In this document: positions 8,744 through 17,996 of the stretch, piece by piece | Layout: each line of letters begins with the position of its first letter | Numbering within the stretch: the stretch's first letter is position 1 | Source: Mycolicibacterium sp. CBMA 226 | Lineage (GTDB): Bacteria > Actinomycetota > Actinomycetes > Mycobacteriales > Mycobacteriaceae | Assembly (NCBI RefSeq): GCF_009729075.1 | Contig: NZ_VTGY01000005.1 | Location: 1-64,000, forward strand | Direction: 5' to 3' | DNA length: 64,000 nucleotides | Program-made: the position numbers and the translations under genes | Notes under the pieces: generated by a model | Databases searched by the model: none | What the model was told of the DNA's origin: nothing | What the model saw: the letters and a program-made list of their open reading frames with translations, nothing else

Positions 8744-9165
8744 CCACCGTCGCCCCTCACCGTGACACGTTGGAGGCCTTCGTCGATTGCATCAACGGCG
8801 GCGCAGACAGAGCCACCCTCACAGGCCTGCTCGCCGAGGACGTGATGCTGTACGGCCCGTTCGGTGACCAGCCCGTCACCGGCCGCGAGGCCGCCGTGGA
8901 GACCATCAAGAAGGTCAACGCATTGTCTTCAGACGACACCTACACGGAGGTCCTCAGCGGAGACACCCACCACGCCGCACACTTCCGGCTGCAAGTCGGT
9001 GACGCCGCGGTCGACGGGATCTTCCTCGTCCTGCTCGACGCGGACGCCAAGATCGCCGAGGTCAGCATTTTCTACCGCACCGTGCCGGACGGCGTCGCGC
9101 TGCAACGCAACCTCGCGCAGGCCATCGGCATGCAGCCCTGGGAACTGCGCACCAGCGGTTCGTGA
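8740..9165 (+). CDS. SnoaL-like/NTF2-fold protein
   Basis: A 141-residue protein of the NTF2-like superfamily. It shows an N-terminal helix (DTLEAFVDCINGGADRATLTGLLAEDVMLYGPFG), GREAAVETIKKVN at ~48-60, and alternating beta strands ending in AKIAEVSIFYR. Members are small cyclases, isomerases or ligand-binding proteins. The ATGA overlap with the upstream SDR gene indicates a two-gene operon, so the two likely act on the same small molecule. Confidence 0.82.
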   Translation: MTTVAPHRDTLEAFVDCINGGADRATLTGLLAEDVMLYGPFGDQPVTGREAAVETIKKVNALSSDDTYTEVLSGDTHHAAHFRLQVGDAAVDGIFLVLLDADAKIAEVSIFYRTVPDGVALQRNLAQAIGMQPWELRTSGS

Positions 9166-9404
9166 CGGCCAACGTCACGGACTCCTTCACGACGGCTCGG
9201 TCAGTTCAGTCCCACCACTGGCAGTCGAGGCCCGATGGCAGAAGATACCCAGGCGTACCCGGCATCCACGAGCCGACGCCATCGCCGTGCCGCGGTCAAC
9301 GGGATCAGCAACAGATGTGTCCCGTTCTGGTGCAACATGAAACTGGCGTCGACTGAAACGGTTGGCTGAACTGGAGCTATGTAAGACGGATGCCCGCTGG
9401 CGCA

Positions 9405-10067
9405 TCAGCCTCGGGTATTCCAGACAAGCGGCGCCTGGTGGATCCACGTGCCGTGTTCAACGGTATCAACAAGGAAGTCGGCGAGGTCGGCGCGGTTGAT
9501 CCGCATGCCGGGCTTTTCGGTGCCGGCCTCCGCGGCGCGTACGGGACCGCTGGCCGGCTTGTCGGTGAGGGCGACCGCCCGGGCGAGTGTCCAGTCGGTA
9601 TCGGAGGCGCGCACGACCTCGTCGACGCCGTTGTGGTCGACGAAGCCGGCCCTGATGTTGGAGATGTTGACGAACAACCTGGCCATGGGGTTGATGCGAG
9701 CCCAGTCGTCGCCCGCGCCCATGGTGGAGTTGATGACGATCCGGCTGATGTTCTGCTCGCCCATCACAGTGAGGACGTTGCGTGTCGCGTCGGTCATGAA
9801 CATCGGCGGGCTGATGGCCTTGGCCCAGGGATTGTCCGAGGCGCGTGAGTTATTGAGCGTGCTGATCACCGCCTCGGTACCCTGGGCGGCCTTGCGGATG
9901 TCATCGATATTCGAAGGCGTGCCGGCGATCAGTTCCACGCCGGCCGGGGCCCGGACATCGTCGGGGTTGCGCACCAGAGCACGAACCCGGTGACCGCGTT
10001 TGGCGGCGTGCGCGAGTACGTGGACCCCGGTGCGGCCGCTGCCTCCGAGGACGAGCAGATTGGTCAT
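9405..10067 (-). CDS. NmrA-like NAD(P)H-binding protein
   Basis: A 220-residue protein starting TNLLVLGGSGRTGVHVLAHA, the GxxGxxG signature of NmrA/NAD(P)-binding SDRs. It continues with VRALVRNPDDV (NADP-type arginines) and an RIVINSTMGAGDDW segment. These proteins are quinone or flavin reductases or NAD(P) sensors. The ATG at 10067 is preceded by a purine-rich GAAGGGAGAA. It follows the MarR gene on the same strand by 154 bases, consistent with a regulator-target pair. Bases 9166-9404, between it and the convergent SnoaL gene, hold nothing I recognise. Confidence 0.85.
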   Translation of the reverse strand: MTNLLVLGGSGRTGVHVLAHAAKRGHRVRALVRNPDDVRAPAGVELIAGTPSNIDDIRKAAQGTEAVISTLNNSRASDNPWAKAISPPMFMTDATRNVLTVMGEQNISRIVINSTMGAGDDWARINPMARLFVNISNIRAGFVDHNGVDEVVRASDTDWTLARAVALTDKPASGPVRAAEAGTEKPGMRINRADLADFLVDTVEHGTWIHQAPLVWNTRG

Positions 10068-10221
10068 TGTTCTCCCTTCGAGTGGATTTCATGCCGCAGG
10101 CTGGCAGCGCTTGTGCCGCGCGGATTTGTCCGGTGGCAGTCGGTGACTACCCCGCTGTGAGAAGTAGTGATACGACCGCGCAGTTGTGCCCGGTGTCGTG
10201 TTGGCCAGTTCGGCGGCACAC

Positions 10222-10752
10222 CTATTTCGCAAAGCTCCCAATGGATCTCTGAGGAGATCCGTTCCGGATCGTCTGCTCGTCGCGCGACCCGGTAGTGGTC
10301 CGCGCGAGCAGTGAGGCGTTGTCATTGAGTCGTTGAAGGATCGGGCCGGCGACGTGCATCGCAAGCCGCAACGCCTCTTGATCGCTCCCAGAGAGCGTCG
10401 CCAAGAGTGCGGCGAGTTTCCCGTTGTCATCGTTGCGCAGCCTCTGCAACAGATGTCGTGCAGTCGCAGTGATGTCGACGATCGTTGCGCGGCCGTCTTC
10501 GGGATCGGCCACGCGGATTACCAAATTGCGGCGGTCAAGGCGCTGGATCAACTGCGTCATTGCCGGCTGGCTCAAGTGAATGGCCTCGGAAAGCGCAGTG
10601 AGCCGAGTGGGGCCCTCCACGCTCAACGTGTGCAGCACTTCCATCGCGGACACGCTGAGCTCGTCGCGATTGAGAAGGTGACGCGTAGCCAGTAGCGCGG
10701 CCTGTCGGACGGCTTCGGCCATCCTTTCGATCCCGTCTTCCGACTTGGTCAT
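10222..10752 (-). CDS. MarR-family transcriptional regulator
   Basis: A 176-residue regulator from the ATG at 10752. The recognition helix region is LTALSEAIHLSQPAMTQLIQRLDRRNLVIR and the wing is ADPEDGRATIVDIT. A TATATT box lies on the minus strand at 10764-10759, about 7 bases before the ATG. This would give a leaderless transcript and argues against the start at 10770. Arms TACAT/ATGTA (10763-10781) overlap this promoter and may be an autoregulatory site. A 7-bp hairpin, GGATCTC/GAGATCC (10243-10260), sits in the last codons. Confidence 0.87.
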   Translation of the reverse strand: MTKSEDGIERMAEAVRQAALLATRHLLNRDELSVSAMEVLHTLSVEGPTRLTALSEAIHLSQPAMTQLIQRLDRRNLVIRVADPEDGRATIVDITATARHLLQRLRNDDNGKLAALLATLSGSDQEALRLAMHVAGPILQRLNDNASLLARTTTGSRDEQTIRNGSPQRSIGSFAK

Positions 10753-11270
10753 ACCGCGAATATACATCATGACGCTATGTAAATCCCCGATCCTGTCGCA
10801 ACCCCTGCTTCATTGGGCGAGTTCTGGCGGCCCTCGAACCTGATGACCTATGCCCCAGTCATGCTGTCAAATGACGGTATTCAGTGGATAGTGCCAAGTG
10901 ACGCGACGTCATCGAGAACGTGCCCCGATCGAATCACCGCTGAGCGTGCGATCACAGTAAATTCAGACGTTATGTATTTCGCAGACGTCCACGTCACGAA
11001 CCTCCCAGCGGTGGTCGTGATGGAACCGGTGGACCACCTCAGTTGACTGGCGGCGAGGCCAAGGCGATCGACCGCGTTACTGAACTCCTCGTATGCAGTG
11101 ATGGCACTGCCGCGGAAACATCACGCGATGGCGTGCCGGCAGGGCATGTGCGACGCGCGACACGTCAGCGGGTCAATGTGAGCCCAGGCACCAGGCACTC
11201 GCAAGGCTGTCGCCAAGGCCCGATGTCGGCGTTTAATGGCAAGTTGCGAGCGAGCCAGCAAGGGGGTGCA
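10753..11270. other. Intergenic region before the orphan MCE gene
   Basis: There are 518 bases between the MarR gene and the MCE gene. The first 30 bases hold the MarR promoter and site. A frame open from 10813 to 11046 (+) has no family character. The frame that continues into the MCE gene from 11043 reads as non-coding until about 11260. I see no further structured element. Confidence 0.4.
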
Positions 11271-12551
11271 GTGGCGGGTTCCGACTCTGACGAGGAAGAC
11301 CTCGATGGATTGCCACCGCCGCCGATTGCGCCGGGGCAGGTCCACGCCCCGTTGAACCCCGACCGAAGCCCGCCGTACCGGGCGGGAGCGGTGGGGTTGG
11401 TGCTGTTCTTTGTGCTGGTGCTGGCGCTGACGTGGTCCCAGTTCCGAGGCTATTTCGACACCAAAGCCACGTTGAACGTGGTGTACAACCGGTCCGGGTT
11501 ATCGATGGATCCCGGTTCCAAGGCCACCTACAACGGGGTCCCGATCGGCCGGCTGCAGGCCGCTGAGGCCCAGACCGGGAATGATGGCCGGCCTCAAGCC
11601 AAACTTGTCCTCAGCATCGATCCGCAGTACCTGAACCTGCTACCCAGCAATGTCGACGTCAAGCTGTTGGCCACCACGGCGTTCGGGAACAAGTACATCT
11701 CGTTCACCTCGCCGGCGAGCCCGTCGCGGCAACGCCTGAAAAGTGGTGACGTGATCAACGCCAGCGGCGTCACCACTGAGTTCAACACGCTGTTCGAGAC
11801 CATCACCGCGATCTCCGCGCAGGTGGACCCGCTCAAGCTCAACCAGATCTTGACCGCGACGGCACAGGCTCTCGACGGGCTGGGCGACAAGTTCGGGCAG
11901 TCCTTGGTCAACGGCAACGACATCCTGGATGACGTCAACGCGCGGATGCCCTCCTTGCGCCATGACATCCAGGCCTTCGCCGACCTCTCTCAGGTGTACG
12001 CCAACGCATCCCCGGATCTGTGGGACGGGCTGGCGAACGCAGTCACCACGGCCCGTACCCTCAACGATCAGCGCAACACCCTGGACCAGGCGTTGGTGGC
12101 TGCAGTCGGGTTCGGCAACACCGGTGGCGACATCTTGGAGCGAGGTGGTCCGTACCTGGTTCGGGGCGCCGAGGACCTGCTGCCGACCGCCCGGCTGCTC
12201 GACAAGTACAGCCCCGAATTGGACTGCACGATAAGGGAATACGCCACCGCTGACCCCAAGGCTGCGCGCGGCCTTGGGGGTAACGGTTACTCGCTGGCGA
12301 CGCACACCGTATTGGTCGGCGCCGCCAACGCCTACGTGTATCCGGACAACCTCCCGAGAATCAATGCCTCCGGTGGCCCGAACGGGCGACCCGGTTGCTG
12401 GACGGTGACCAACGACATCTGGCCCGTTCCGTACACCGTGATCGATTCCGGCGCCTCCATCGCGCCCTACAACCACTTCGGCCTGGGTTCGCCTTTTGCG
12501 TCCGAATACGTCTGGGGCCGTCAAGACGGGGAGAACACCATCAACCCCTGA
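11271..12551 (+). CDS. Orphan MCE-family (MlaD-domain) protein
   Basis: A 426-residue protein in the Mce family, whose members bind or carry lipids across the mycobacterial envelope. A Pro-rich cytoplasmic tail precedes one transmembrane helix at about residues 40-58 (AGAVGLVLFFVLVLALTW). The MlaD/MCE domain follows, from TLNVVYNRSGLSMDPGSKATYNGVPIG on. Next come a helical region and the Mce C-terminal part with SPELDCTIREY. I chose GTG 11271 because AAGGGGG sits just upstream. No YrbE permease or other mce genes adjoin it. Confidence 0.85.
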   Translation: MAGSDSDEEDLDGLPPPPIAPGQVHAPLNPDRSPPYRAGAVGLVLFFVLVLALTWSQFRGYFDTKATLNVVYNRSGLSMDPGSKATYNGVPIGRLQAAEAQTGNDGRPQAKLVLSIDPQYLNLLPSNVDVKLLATTAFGNKYISFTSPASPSRQRLKSGDVINASGVTTEFNTLFETITAISAQVDPLKLNQILTATAQALDGLGDKFGQSLVNGNDILDDVNARMPSLRHDIQAFADLSQVYANASPDLWDGLANAVTTARTLNDQRNTLDQALVAAVGFGNTGGDILERGGPYLVRGAEDLLPTARLLDKYSPELDCTIREYATADPKAARGLGGNGYSLATHTVLVGAANAYVYPDNLPRINASGGPNGRPGCWTVTNDIWPVPYTVIDSGASIAPYNHFGLGSPFASEYVWGRQDGENTINP

Positions 12552-12624
12552 CGACGATCCCGCTCCGCCCACCCGAAAATTCAACCGCGTCAACGACATT
12601 CCGTCGCTGGAGCACAACTGCCGC

Positions 12625-13596
12625 TCAGTCGATGACGTTCGGCGCCTGATGTTCAGGTAGGACGGCGATGTCTTCCTTCTCTGACACCAAGCAGGCGCGG
12701 CAAAAGTCGATGCCGAACGGCGTCAGGTGGATCGAGCGACGGACGACCTTGTGCGCCCGCACCGAATGCATCGCGGCCAGCACATCCGGTTGCGCCTCAA
12801 CGACCTGGTATTCGAGCGGATCACGCAGTTGCTCCTGGGAGAACCAGATGAGTCCCAGCCGGAACAGATTGTTGAGGTAGGCGGGGACCTGGTCCAGATA
12901 CCGCACCCCCGCCCGCGGACCGATCATGTTGAGGCCCGGAGCCACCAGCCTCGAGGACACCACGCCGATGGGGCCACCGGTCCGGATGTCGACCGCCGGC
13001 TGGGGCCCACCGCGCAGCAGCAACAACAGGATGCGGGCCTCGTCTGGCGCCATCTCCTCGAGAATGCGGGCGTAGGCGGGGTGGCCGCGCTCGGTGTTCC
13101 ATACGTCTCGCGAGCGGGTCAGCAGTGCCTGCCCCTGAGCACGCAACGACTGCTCCATCTTGCGCTGGCGCTCTTCGTCCTCCTGCTGGTGTGACACCTC
13201 GTGCGTCGTCACTGTCTCGGTGAGCGAGGCACTGACCTGAACGACGGCCTGTGACACCGAGACCCCGTTGGAGACGGCTTTGGCCACCTCACCGAAAACA
13301 GCGCCGGCCTGGGCGACGCCGGATATCAGCTCGCGTGCGGAGTCGGCCGCCGATGCCGGGTTAGCGACGACCTCGAGTGCGCGACGACCTGTTTTGAGCC
13401 CGGCAACGAGGGTCCACTCCGCTGTGCGCACCCAGGCGGTAGCGGCCAGGCGAACCAGGCCGGGCAGTGCTTCGCCGATGTCGGCGCTCTTGGGTAGCAG
13501 TGACGACGACGGCTCCGGTGGGGGAGAGAACGTGGCGCTGAACGGCCCCCACTGGGCCTGGCGCCGGCCGGAACGCCGATTTGGGTCGTTACTCAT
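12625..13596 (-). CDS. DUF4393 (Abi-alpha-like) protein
   Basis: A 323-residue protein from the ATG at 13596, which overlaps the stop of the upstream DUF445 gene (ATGA). It has a low-complexity N-terminus and long helices. A segment around ARILEEMAPDEARILLLLLRGGPQPAVDIRTG is followed by LNNLFRLGLIWFS and a C-terminal LTPFGIDFCRACL. This matches DUF4393, a family that includes the phage-abortive Abi-alpha proteins. Other members sit in housekeeping contexts. Its function here is unknown; the coupled DUF445 membrane protein is probably its partner. Confidence 0.75.
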   Translation of the reverse strand: MSNDPNRRSGRRQAQWGPFSATFSPPPEPSSSLLPKSADIGEALPGLVRLAATAWVRTAEWTLVAGLKTGRRALEVVANPASAADSARELISGVAQAGAVFGEVAKAVSNGVSVSQAVVQVSASLTETVTTHEVSHQQEDEERQRKMEQSLRAQGQALLTRSRDVWNTERGHPAYARILEEMAPDEARILLLLLRGGPQPAVDIRTGGPIGVVSSRLVAPGLNMIGPRAGVRYLDQVPAYLNNLFRLGLIWFSQEQLRDPLEYQVVEAQPDVLAAMHSVRAHKVVRRSIHLTPFGIDFCRACLVSEKEDIAVLPEHQAPNVID

Positions 13597-14945
13597 GCGA
13601 CACCGAGTCCCAAGAAGATCCCGTAGTGGAGGAAGCCACCTGCCGCACCCATGATCGCGCCGTGAGCGTAGAGCATCCACTCATCTTCCCTGATGGCAGA
13701 ACGCAGCATCTCGACGAAGTCCGATGGTGGAAGTTCTTTGGTGCGTTGGGCGATCAATGCGCGGATTTTGCCTGACTGTGCGCGCGAGAACTCTTCGTCC
13801 CGGAAGGGGGTCAGCGTCCGGTCGACTGCCTCGGCGGCAAAGCCGGCCTTGATCGAGTCGTAGGCCTGGGCGCCGAGTGCGACCCGGGCGGCGCCCCGGA
13901 TGGGTCCGGCGGCCTTGTCGATGGCCGGGCCGAGCGCGGTGGCCATCATCTGGCGGGTGCGGTCGCCGCTCGGGCCGTCGATCAGGAAGTCGCCGATGCG
14001 TTCCAACGTGATGACGTCGTCGGCGATGATCCCGGCATACACCTCGGCAGCCTGCTCCTGCCGCTGCAGGAACAAGCCCTGGAACTTGATGCCGAAATAG
14101 CGGGTCGGCTCGGTCGGCTCGAAGATGAGCCACATACCGAGCGCGTTGGTGATCCAGCCGACGATCACGCCGAGCATCGGCAGCGTCCACCACGCATGGA
14201 ACCAGTGGTCAATGAACGCGACCGGGATGCCCAACAGGAAGCCGAAGATGAAGCCGAAGTTCACCATCAGGTTGAGCTCGCGCTGGCCGATGTCCTTGAA
14301 GACCCGGATGACGAGGGCGGGGTTCTTCCGGAAGTGCTCGATCACCATGATCTTGGGGTCGAGCAACTGGTCGATGTGGATGCCGATCTCGGTGGTGATC
14401 GACTGCACGACGTCCGGCAATTGCGACTGCACCCGAGCCACGATGGCGCGTTTGCCGACGGTGGGCAGGTTGCGCCAGAGCTGCGGGTCGTTGGTGGTCA
14501 TCACTTCGTCGACGAGCTGCGGAATCTCGTCCCGGAAAAGACGGACGATGTGTTCGGCGATCTTTTCGGGCTCGAGCTGCTGATAGAACTCCGCGGGCGT
14601 ACCGAGCTTGGCAATGGCTTTGTCGGACGCGATCGAGCCCATCTTGGCCGCGCGTGCCGGCACGATGCCCTGCCAGCCGACGCCGCCTTGCAGTACGCCA
14701 GGGATCTCTTGCAGTTTGTGCGGAGCCAGCCGTGCCAGCTCCGCCATCCCCGGGATTTTGAACCCGTGGAAGTTGACCGGGTAGAACAGCATGATCAGGC
14801 CGGTCCAGTTGATCAGCCAGCCGATCACTGCGGTGAACAACGGAATGCTCAGGAACGCGAACCACTCCATTGGTGTCTTGATCTGGCTCAATGTCCAGTC
14901 GCGATTGACCAACCAACTCCAGAATTCGCTGAGCGTCGTCCTCAC
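13593..14945 (-). CDS. DUF445-family membrane protein
   Basis: A 450-residue protein from GTG 14945, which is preceded by GAAAGG; an upstream GTG at 15002 lacks a ribosome-binding site. The membrane segments are near the N-terminus (FLSIPLFTAVIGWLINWTGLIML), in the middle (FGFIFGFLLGIPVAFI and MLGVIVGWITNALGMWLIF) and at the C-terminus (GAIMGAAGGFLHYGIFLGLGV). The repeated GWxxNxxxxxxIF pattern is typical of DUF445 proteins, which have no established function. It overlaps the DUF4393 gene by four bases. Confidence 0.82.
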   Translation of the reverse strand: MRTTLSEFWSWLVNRDWTLSQIKTPMEWFAFLSIPLFTAVIGWLINWTGLIMLFYPVNFHGFKIPGMAELARLAPHKLQEIPGVLQGGVGWQGIVPARAAKMGSIASDKAIAKLGTPAEFYQQLEPEKIAEHIVRLFRDEIPQLVDEVMTTNDPQLWRNLPTVGKRAIVARVQSQLPDVVQSITTEIGIHIDQLLDPKIMVIEHFRKNPALVIRVFKDIGQRELNLMVNFGFIFGFLLGIPVAFIDHWFHAWWTLPMLGVIVGWITNALGMWLIFEPTEPTRYFGIKFQGLFLQRQEQAAEVYAGIIADDVITLERIGDFLIDGPSGDRTRQMMATALGPAIDKAAGPIRGAARVALGAQAYDSIKAGFAAEAVDRTLTPFRDEEFSRAQSGKIRALIAQRTKELPPSDFVEMLRSAIREDEWMLYAHGAIMGAAGGFLHYGIFLGLGVA

Positions 14946-15062
14946 CGCCTTTCGTCGACCGAAGGTGATTCGCCGACGAGCCCGAAGAGGATGGGCGGTC
15001 ACCTGTGCGAGTGCACATTAGCGGTTGAAGCGACGGCAGACCTGCGAGATGTGCAGGGCCGA

Positions 15063-15947
15063 TCAACGGGATGCTGCCAATCCCTGGAGGTGTGCCCGCA
15101 TCCAGTCAACGAGGGCCGCGCTGTCGTCGTCTGACAACTCGGTACCGAAGGTGTCGGCCAACAGCGCGGGCACATCGCCGATCTCGAGGTCACGTGTGAA
15201 GCACGATCCGTCAGGACTCGTTGTCGTCCAGGTGGTTCCGTCGAGAACATGCTGGACGTCGGCGGCAAATCGCTGGACGAACGGGCGGGCGGTGAATGGT
15301 GACCTCGGCGAGGTTGATACGAAGTGGCTGGCGACGGCGTAGTCGACCGGATACTGCGGGTCGAGCGTGAAGACGTGCCGGTCGAGCCATCCGACCTCGC
15401 CATCCACACTCGACCGCTGCCACAACGTCCATTCATCTGGGTGAAAGACTTCGGTGGCGGTGCCGAGTGGTGCACTGGACAGTCGCAACTGCCAGCCGTC
15501 TTGGTCGACCTCGTTACCGGCGACGAGCTCGATGGGTTCGAGCGGGCCGCGCCCGAATCCCACATCGCACAGCCAACGGCGATCGTCGTCGAATTCGACG
15601 ACGATCAGTGAGTGCGTCCGCGGCCGCATGGACCCCGCGCCCAGGGTGACGCGCCCGGCGAGTGCAGTGAACCGGAAGCCCAGTCGCTCCAGCGCCGCGG
15701 CGAACACCGTCACGTGCTCGAAGCAGTAGCCACCGCGGTTGTGCCGAATCATCTTGTCCTGCAAGGTATCCAGATCGAGCATGATCGGGCGGCCGAGTAT
15801 GATCTCAAGATTCTCGAACGGAATCGAGGTGGTGTGGGCGCGGTGCAGCGCCGCCAAGGTCTCGGCCGTCGGGACACGCTCGCCGTCGAAACCGATGCGC
15901 CTCAGGTAGGCGTCCAGATCGAACTCGTCGCTATGCCAAGTAGTCAC
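15063..15947 (-). CDS. nat: Arylamine N-acetyltransferase
   Basis: A 294-residue NAT enzyme that transfers acetyl or propionyl groups from CoA to arylamines or hydrazines such as isoniazid. The catalytic triad is complete: Cys75 in RGGYCFEH, His112 in THSLIVV and Asp128 in CDVGFG. SIPFENLEI at 41-49 is a further family motif. The length is slightly above the usual 275-285 residues. In M. tuberculosis, nat lies with cholesterol-catabolism genes; here no such genes adjoin it. Confidence 0.95.
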   Translation of the reverse strand: MTTWHSDEFDLDAYLRRIGFDGERVPTAETLAALHRAHTTSIPFENLEIILGRPIMLDLDTLQDKMIRHNRGGYCFEHVTVFAAALERLGFRFTALAGRVTLGAGSMRPRTHSLIVVEFDDDRRWLCDVGFGRGPLEPIELVAGNEVDQDGWQLRLSSAPLGTATEVFHPDEWTLWQRSSVDGEVGWLDRHVFTLDPQYPVDYAVASHFVSTSPRSPFTARPFVQRFAADVQHVLDGTTWTTTSPDGSCFTRDLEIGDVPALLADTFGTELSDDDSAALVDWMRAHLQGLAASR

Positions 15948-16086
15948 AAACCCACGATAGCCAGAGGCCTGCGGGGCTTTCCAGAGTGCATGTCCCGGCG
16001 AAAAAGCTTGCTGGACAGCTCAAACCGCGTTCCGGAATAACTGGCACAGTTGGATTCGAAGGGCGCATCGCGATCGCCAACACCAT

Positions 16087-17427
16087 CTAGTCGCGTACCG
16101 CGAGAACCGGCCACACGTCGGGCACGCCCTTCAACGCGTGGCTGCCGCGGTCGTCGAATGCCAGCCCAGACCCGAGCACCAGCGGTGGGATCGCGCCGGA
16201 GACGAGTACCTCGCCAGGCCTGGCAAGCGCCATGATGCGCGCAGCGATGTGCACCGCGATCCCGTGTACGTCGCCATCGGCCATCTCGACCTCGCCGGTG
16301 TGCAGACCGAGGCGGATTGGAAGATTGATGTCCGCCATCGCATCTCGAATCGCCTGCGCACAGTTGATCGCTCGCGCTGGACCGTCGAACGTGGCCAGCG
16401 CGCCGTCGCCGGTGAATTTGATGACCGTGCCGCGCGCGCCGGAGACATGCGACTCGATGAGTCGGTCATGAGTGTGCAGGGCTGCGGTCCAGGCGCGGTC
16501 GCCCAGAGCTGTTGCGCGCTCAGTTGATCCGACGATGTCGGTGAAAAGCACGGTCGACAGCACCCGGTTCGTCGCAGCGGTGCGGCGGCTGCCCGTGAGA
16601 AATGACTCGATTTCGTCGAGCACCCGATCGGAGTCGCCGGCGAACCATTCGTGGTCGTTGCCGTCGAGTTCCACGTGCCGTGCGTGTGGAATGTGCCCGG
16701 CGACGTACTCCGCATGGCCGGCACCCACGTGGAGGTCACCGCGGCGGTGCAAGACCAGCGTCGGGGACTGGATGCTCCCAAGGACCGAACGCATGTCTGT
16801 ACGCATGAACAGATCGAAAACGGACTTGTAGTAGCCGGGGCCGCCACCGAGGCGTTCTGCCCGCGCGTACCAGCGGCGCTTGGCATCGTCGCCGCTCCAA
16901 CTCGGCGCGAGTAGGTCGGCAACCGCACCCGTCCCGACGCTGAGTCCGAAGGCTTCGACGTATTTTTCCAAGGCTGCCGCGGGCATCCCGAACGGCTGGT
17001 CGGGGGTCCGCAGGAAGTACGCGAAGGGACTCCAGACGACGAGTGAGCGCACGCGCCGCGGATGACTTGCTGCCAGGAGCATGGCAGGTAGGGCCGACTG
17101 GGCCATCGCGAACACGGACGCGCACTCGCTGCCGACGGCATCGAGAACCGCGAGGAGCCCGTCTGTCCAGGACTGGATCGCCGGAATCTCGTTGATGGGC
17201 ACCGCATCTGAGCTACCCATCCCGAGCAGATCGGTCAGGATCAAGCGGCCGAACGATGCCAGCCGACGGAGGTGGACGCCAATGGTCGGCTCATCCCAGA
17301 GGAGGTCGATCGGGAATGAGCCGGTGGGAATGAACAGAAGATCAGGCCCGCTGTCGCCAACTACTTGGTATGCGAGGTGATGGCCGTTGGCGTCCCGCGT
17401 ATAGACCGTCTCGGGTATGGCCACCAT
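16087..17427 (-). CDS. Alpha/beta hydrolase fused to a class III nucleotidyl cyclase
   Basis: A 446-residue protein with the domain order of mycobacterial LipJ (Rv1900c): hydrolase at ~1-280, cyclase at ~288-446. Ser111 (MAQSA) and His259 (GNDHEWF) fit hydrolase catalytic residues; the elbow lacks the usual flanking glycines. The cyclase keeps both metal-binding Asp (FTDIVGST, Asp297; GDGALATF, Asp341) and the purine-selecting Lys337. The transition-state Asn of the usual VNxAAR motif is His393 (AVHIAAR), with Arg397 kept. It probably makes cAMP at a low or altered rate. Confidence 0.88.
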   Translation of the reverse strand: MVAIPETVYTRDANGHHLAYQVVGDSGPDLLFIPTGSFPIDLLWDEPTIGVHLRRLASFGRLILTDLLGMGSSDAVPINEIPAIQSWTDGLLAVLDAVGSECASVFAMAQSALPAMLLAASHPRRVRSLVVWSPFAYFLRTPDQPFGMPAAALEKYVEAFGLSVGTGAVADLLAPSWSGDDAKRRWYARAERLGGGPGYYKSVFDLFMRTDMRSVLGSIQSPTLVLHRRGDLHVGAGHAEYVAGHIPHARHVELDGNDHEWFAGDSDRVLDEIESFLTGSRRTAATNRVLSTVLFTDIVGSTERATALGDRAWTAALHTHDRLIESHVSGARGTVIKFTGDGALATFDGPARAINCAQAIRDAMADINLPIRLGLHTGEVEMADGDVHGIAVHIAARIMALARPGEVLVSGAIPPLVLGSGLAFDDRGSHALKGVPDVWPVLAVRD

Positions 17428-17535
17428 GACATGAGCATGCCAGCTGGCCTGGGCACTTGGGCGGCGAATTGTTGGTAGAAAGAGGTCGGCACACGCTCCG
17501 CTAACACCGTCCGCACCGTCGCCGATACCAGTGGC

Positions 17536-17973
17536 ATGACTTCATTGCGCGCTGCCGGATCGATCTTTGTGGCCTTATTCGCGCCCGCGTTATCGGTGGC
17601 GACGGCCAATGCTGATCCCTTCGCACAACTCGACGCAGTCCCCGTCGTGGCATCCCCGACGTGTGCGGGCACCGTCAGTGCGGAGGCGCAGGCGACCCCG
17701 GTGCAGATCGGCGGCCACGTTGGACACGGAGTCCGCGTCGCGATTCACTACGACGCCGGTGTTTACGACGGCTCGTGCGCACTGACGGTGGCTGCGACCT
17801 GGACGAATCTGGACACCGGTGACTCGGGACGCGGCGACATCACCGCGGTCTCGACGATCGATGGGCATTACGGATTCATCGGCTACGCGAATTCGACGTT
17901 CGCCACGGGGAGTGGTGTGGTGGTTGTGAAGCTCAGTTCGCACCCGGACGCCGAATTGCGGATCACAGCGTGA
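17536..17973 (+). CDS. Putative secreted protein, unknown
   Basis: A 145-residue protein with a Sec signal peptide (Arg5, then a hydrophobic stretch to about residue 22, cleavage probably after ANA at 24-26). The mature part is beta-rich with Cys43 and Cys82, which could pair in a disulfide; short motifs include YDGSCALTVAATW and GHYGFIGY. I do not recognise a family. It diverges from the hydrolase-cyclase gene with 108 bases between. Confidence 0.65.
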   Translation: MTSLRAAGSIFVALFAPALSVATANADPFAQLDAVPVVASPTCAGTVSAEAQATPVQIGGHVGHGVRVAIHYDAGVYDGSCALTVAATWTNLDTGDSGRGDITAVSTIDGHYGFIGYANSTFATGSGVVVVKLSSHPDAELRITA

Positions 17974-17996
17974 ACCGACACCGACCGCCGATCAGA

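Noticed and set aside
10813..11046. 77-codon frame before the MCE gene
   Set aside because: No family, no ribosome-binding site; composition unlike neighbouring genes.
12625..14945. Reading the DUF4393/DUF445 pair as a proven phage-defence system
   Set aside because: DUF4393 membership alone is not evidence of abortive infection, and no toxin, nuclease or mobile-element context is present.
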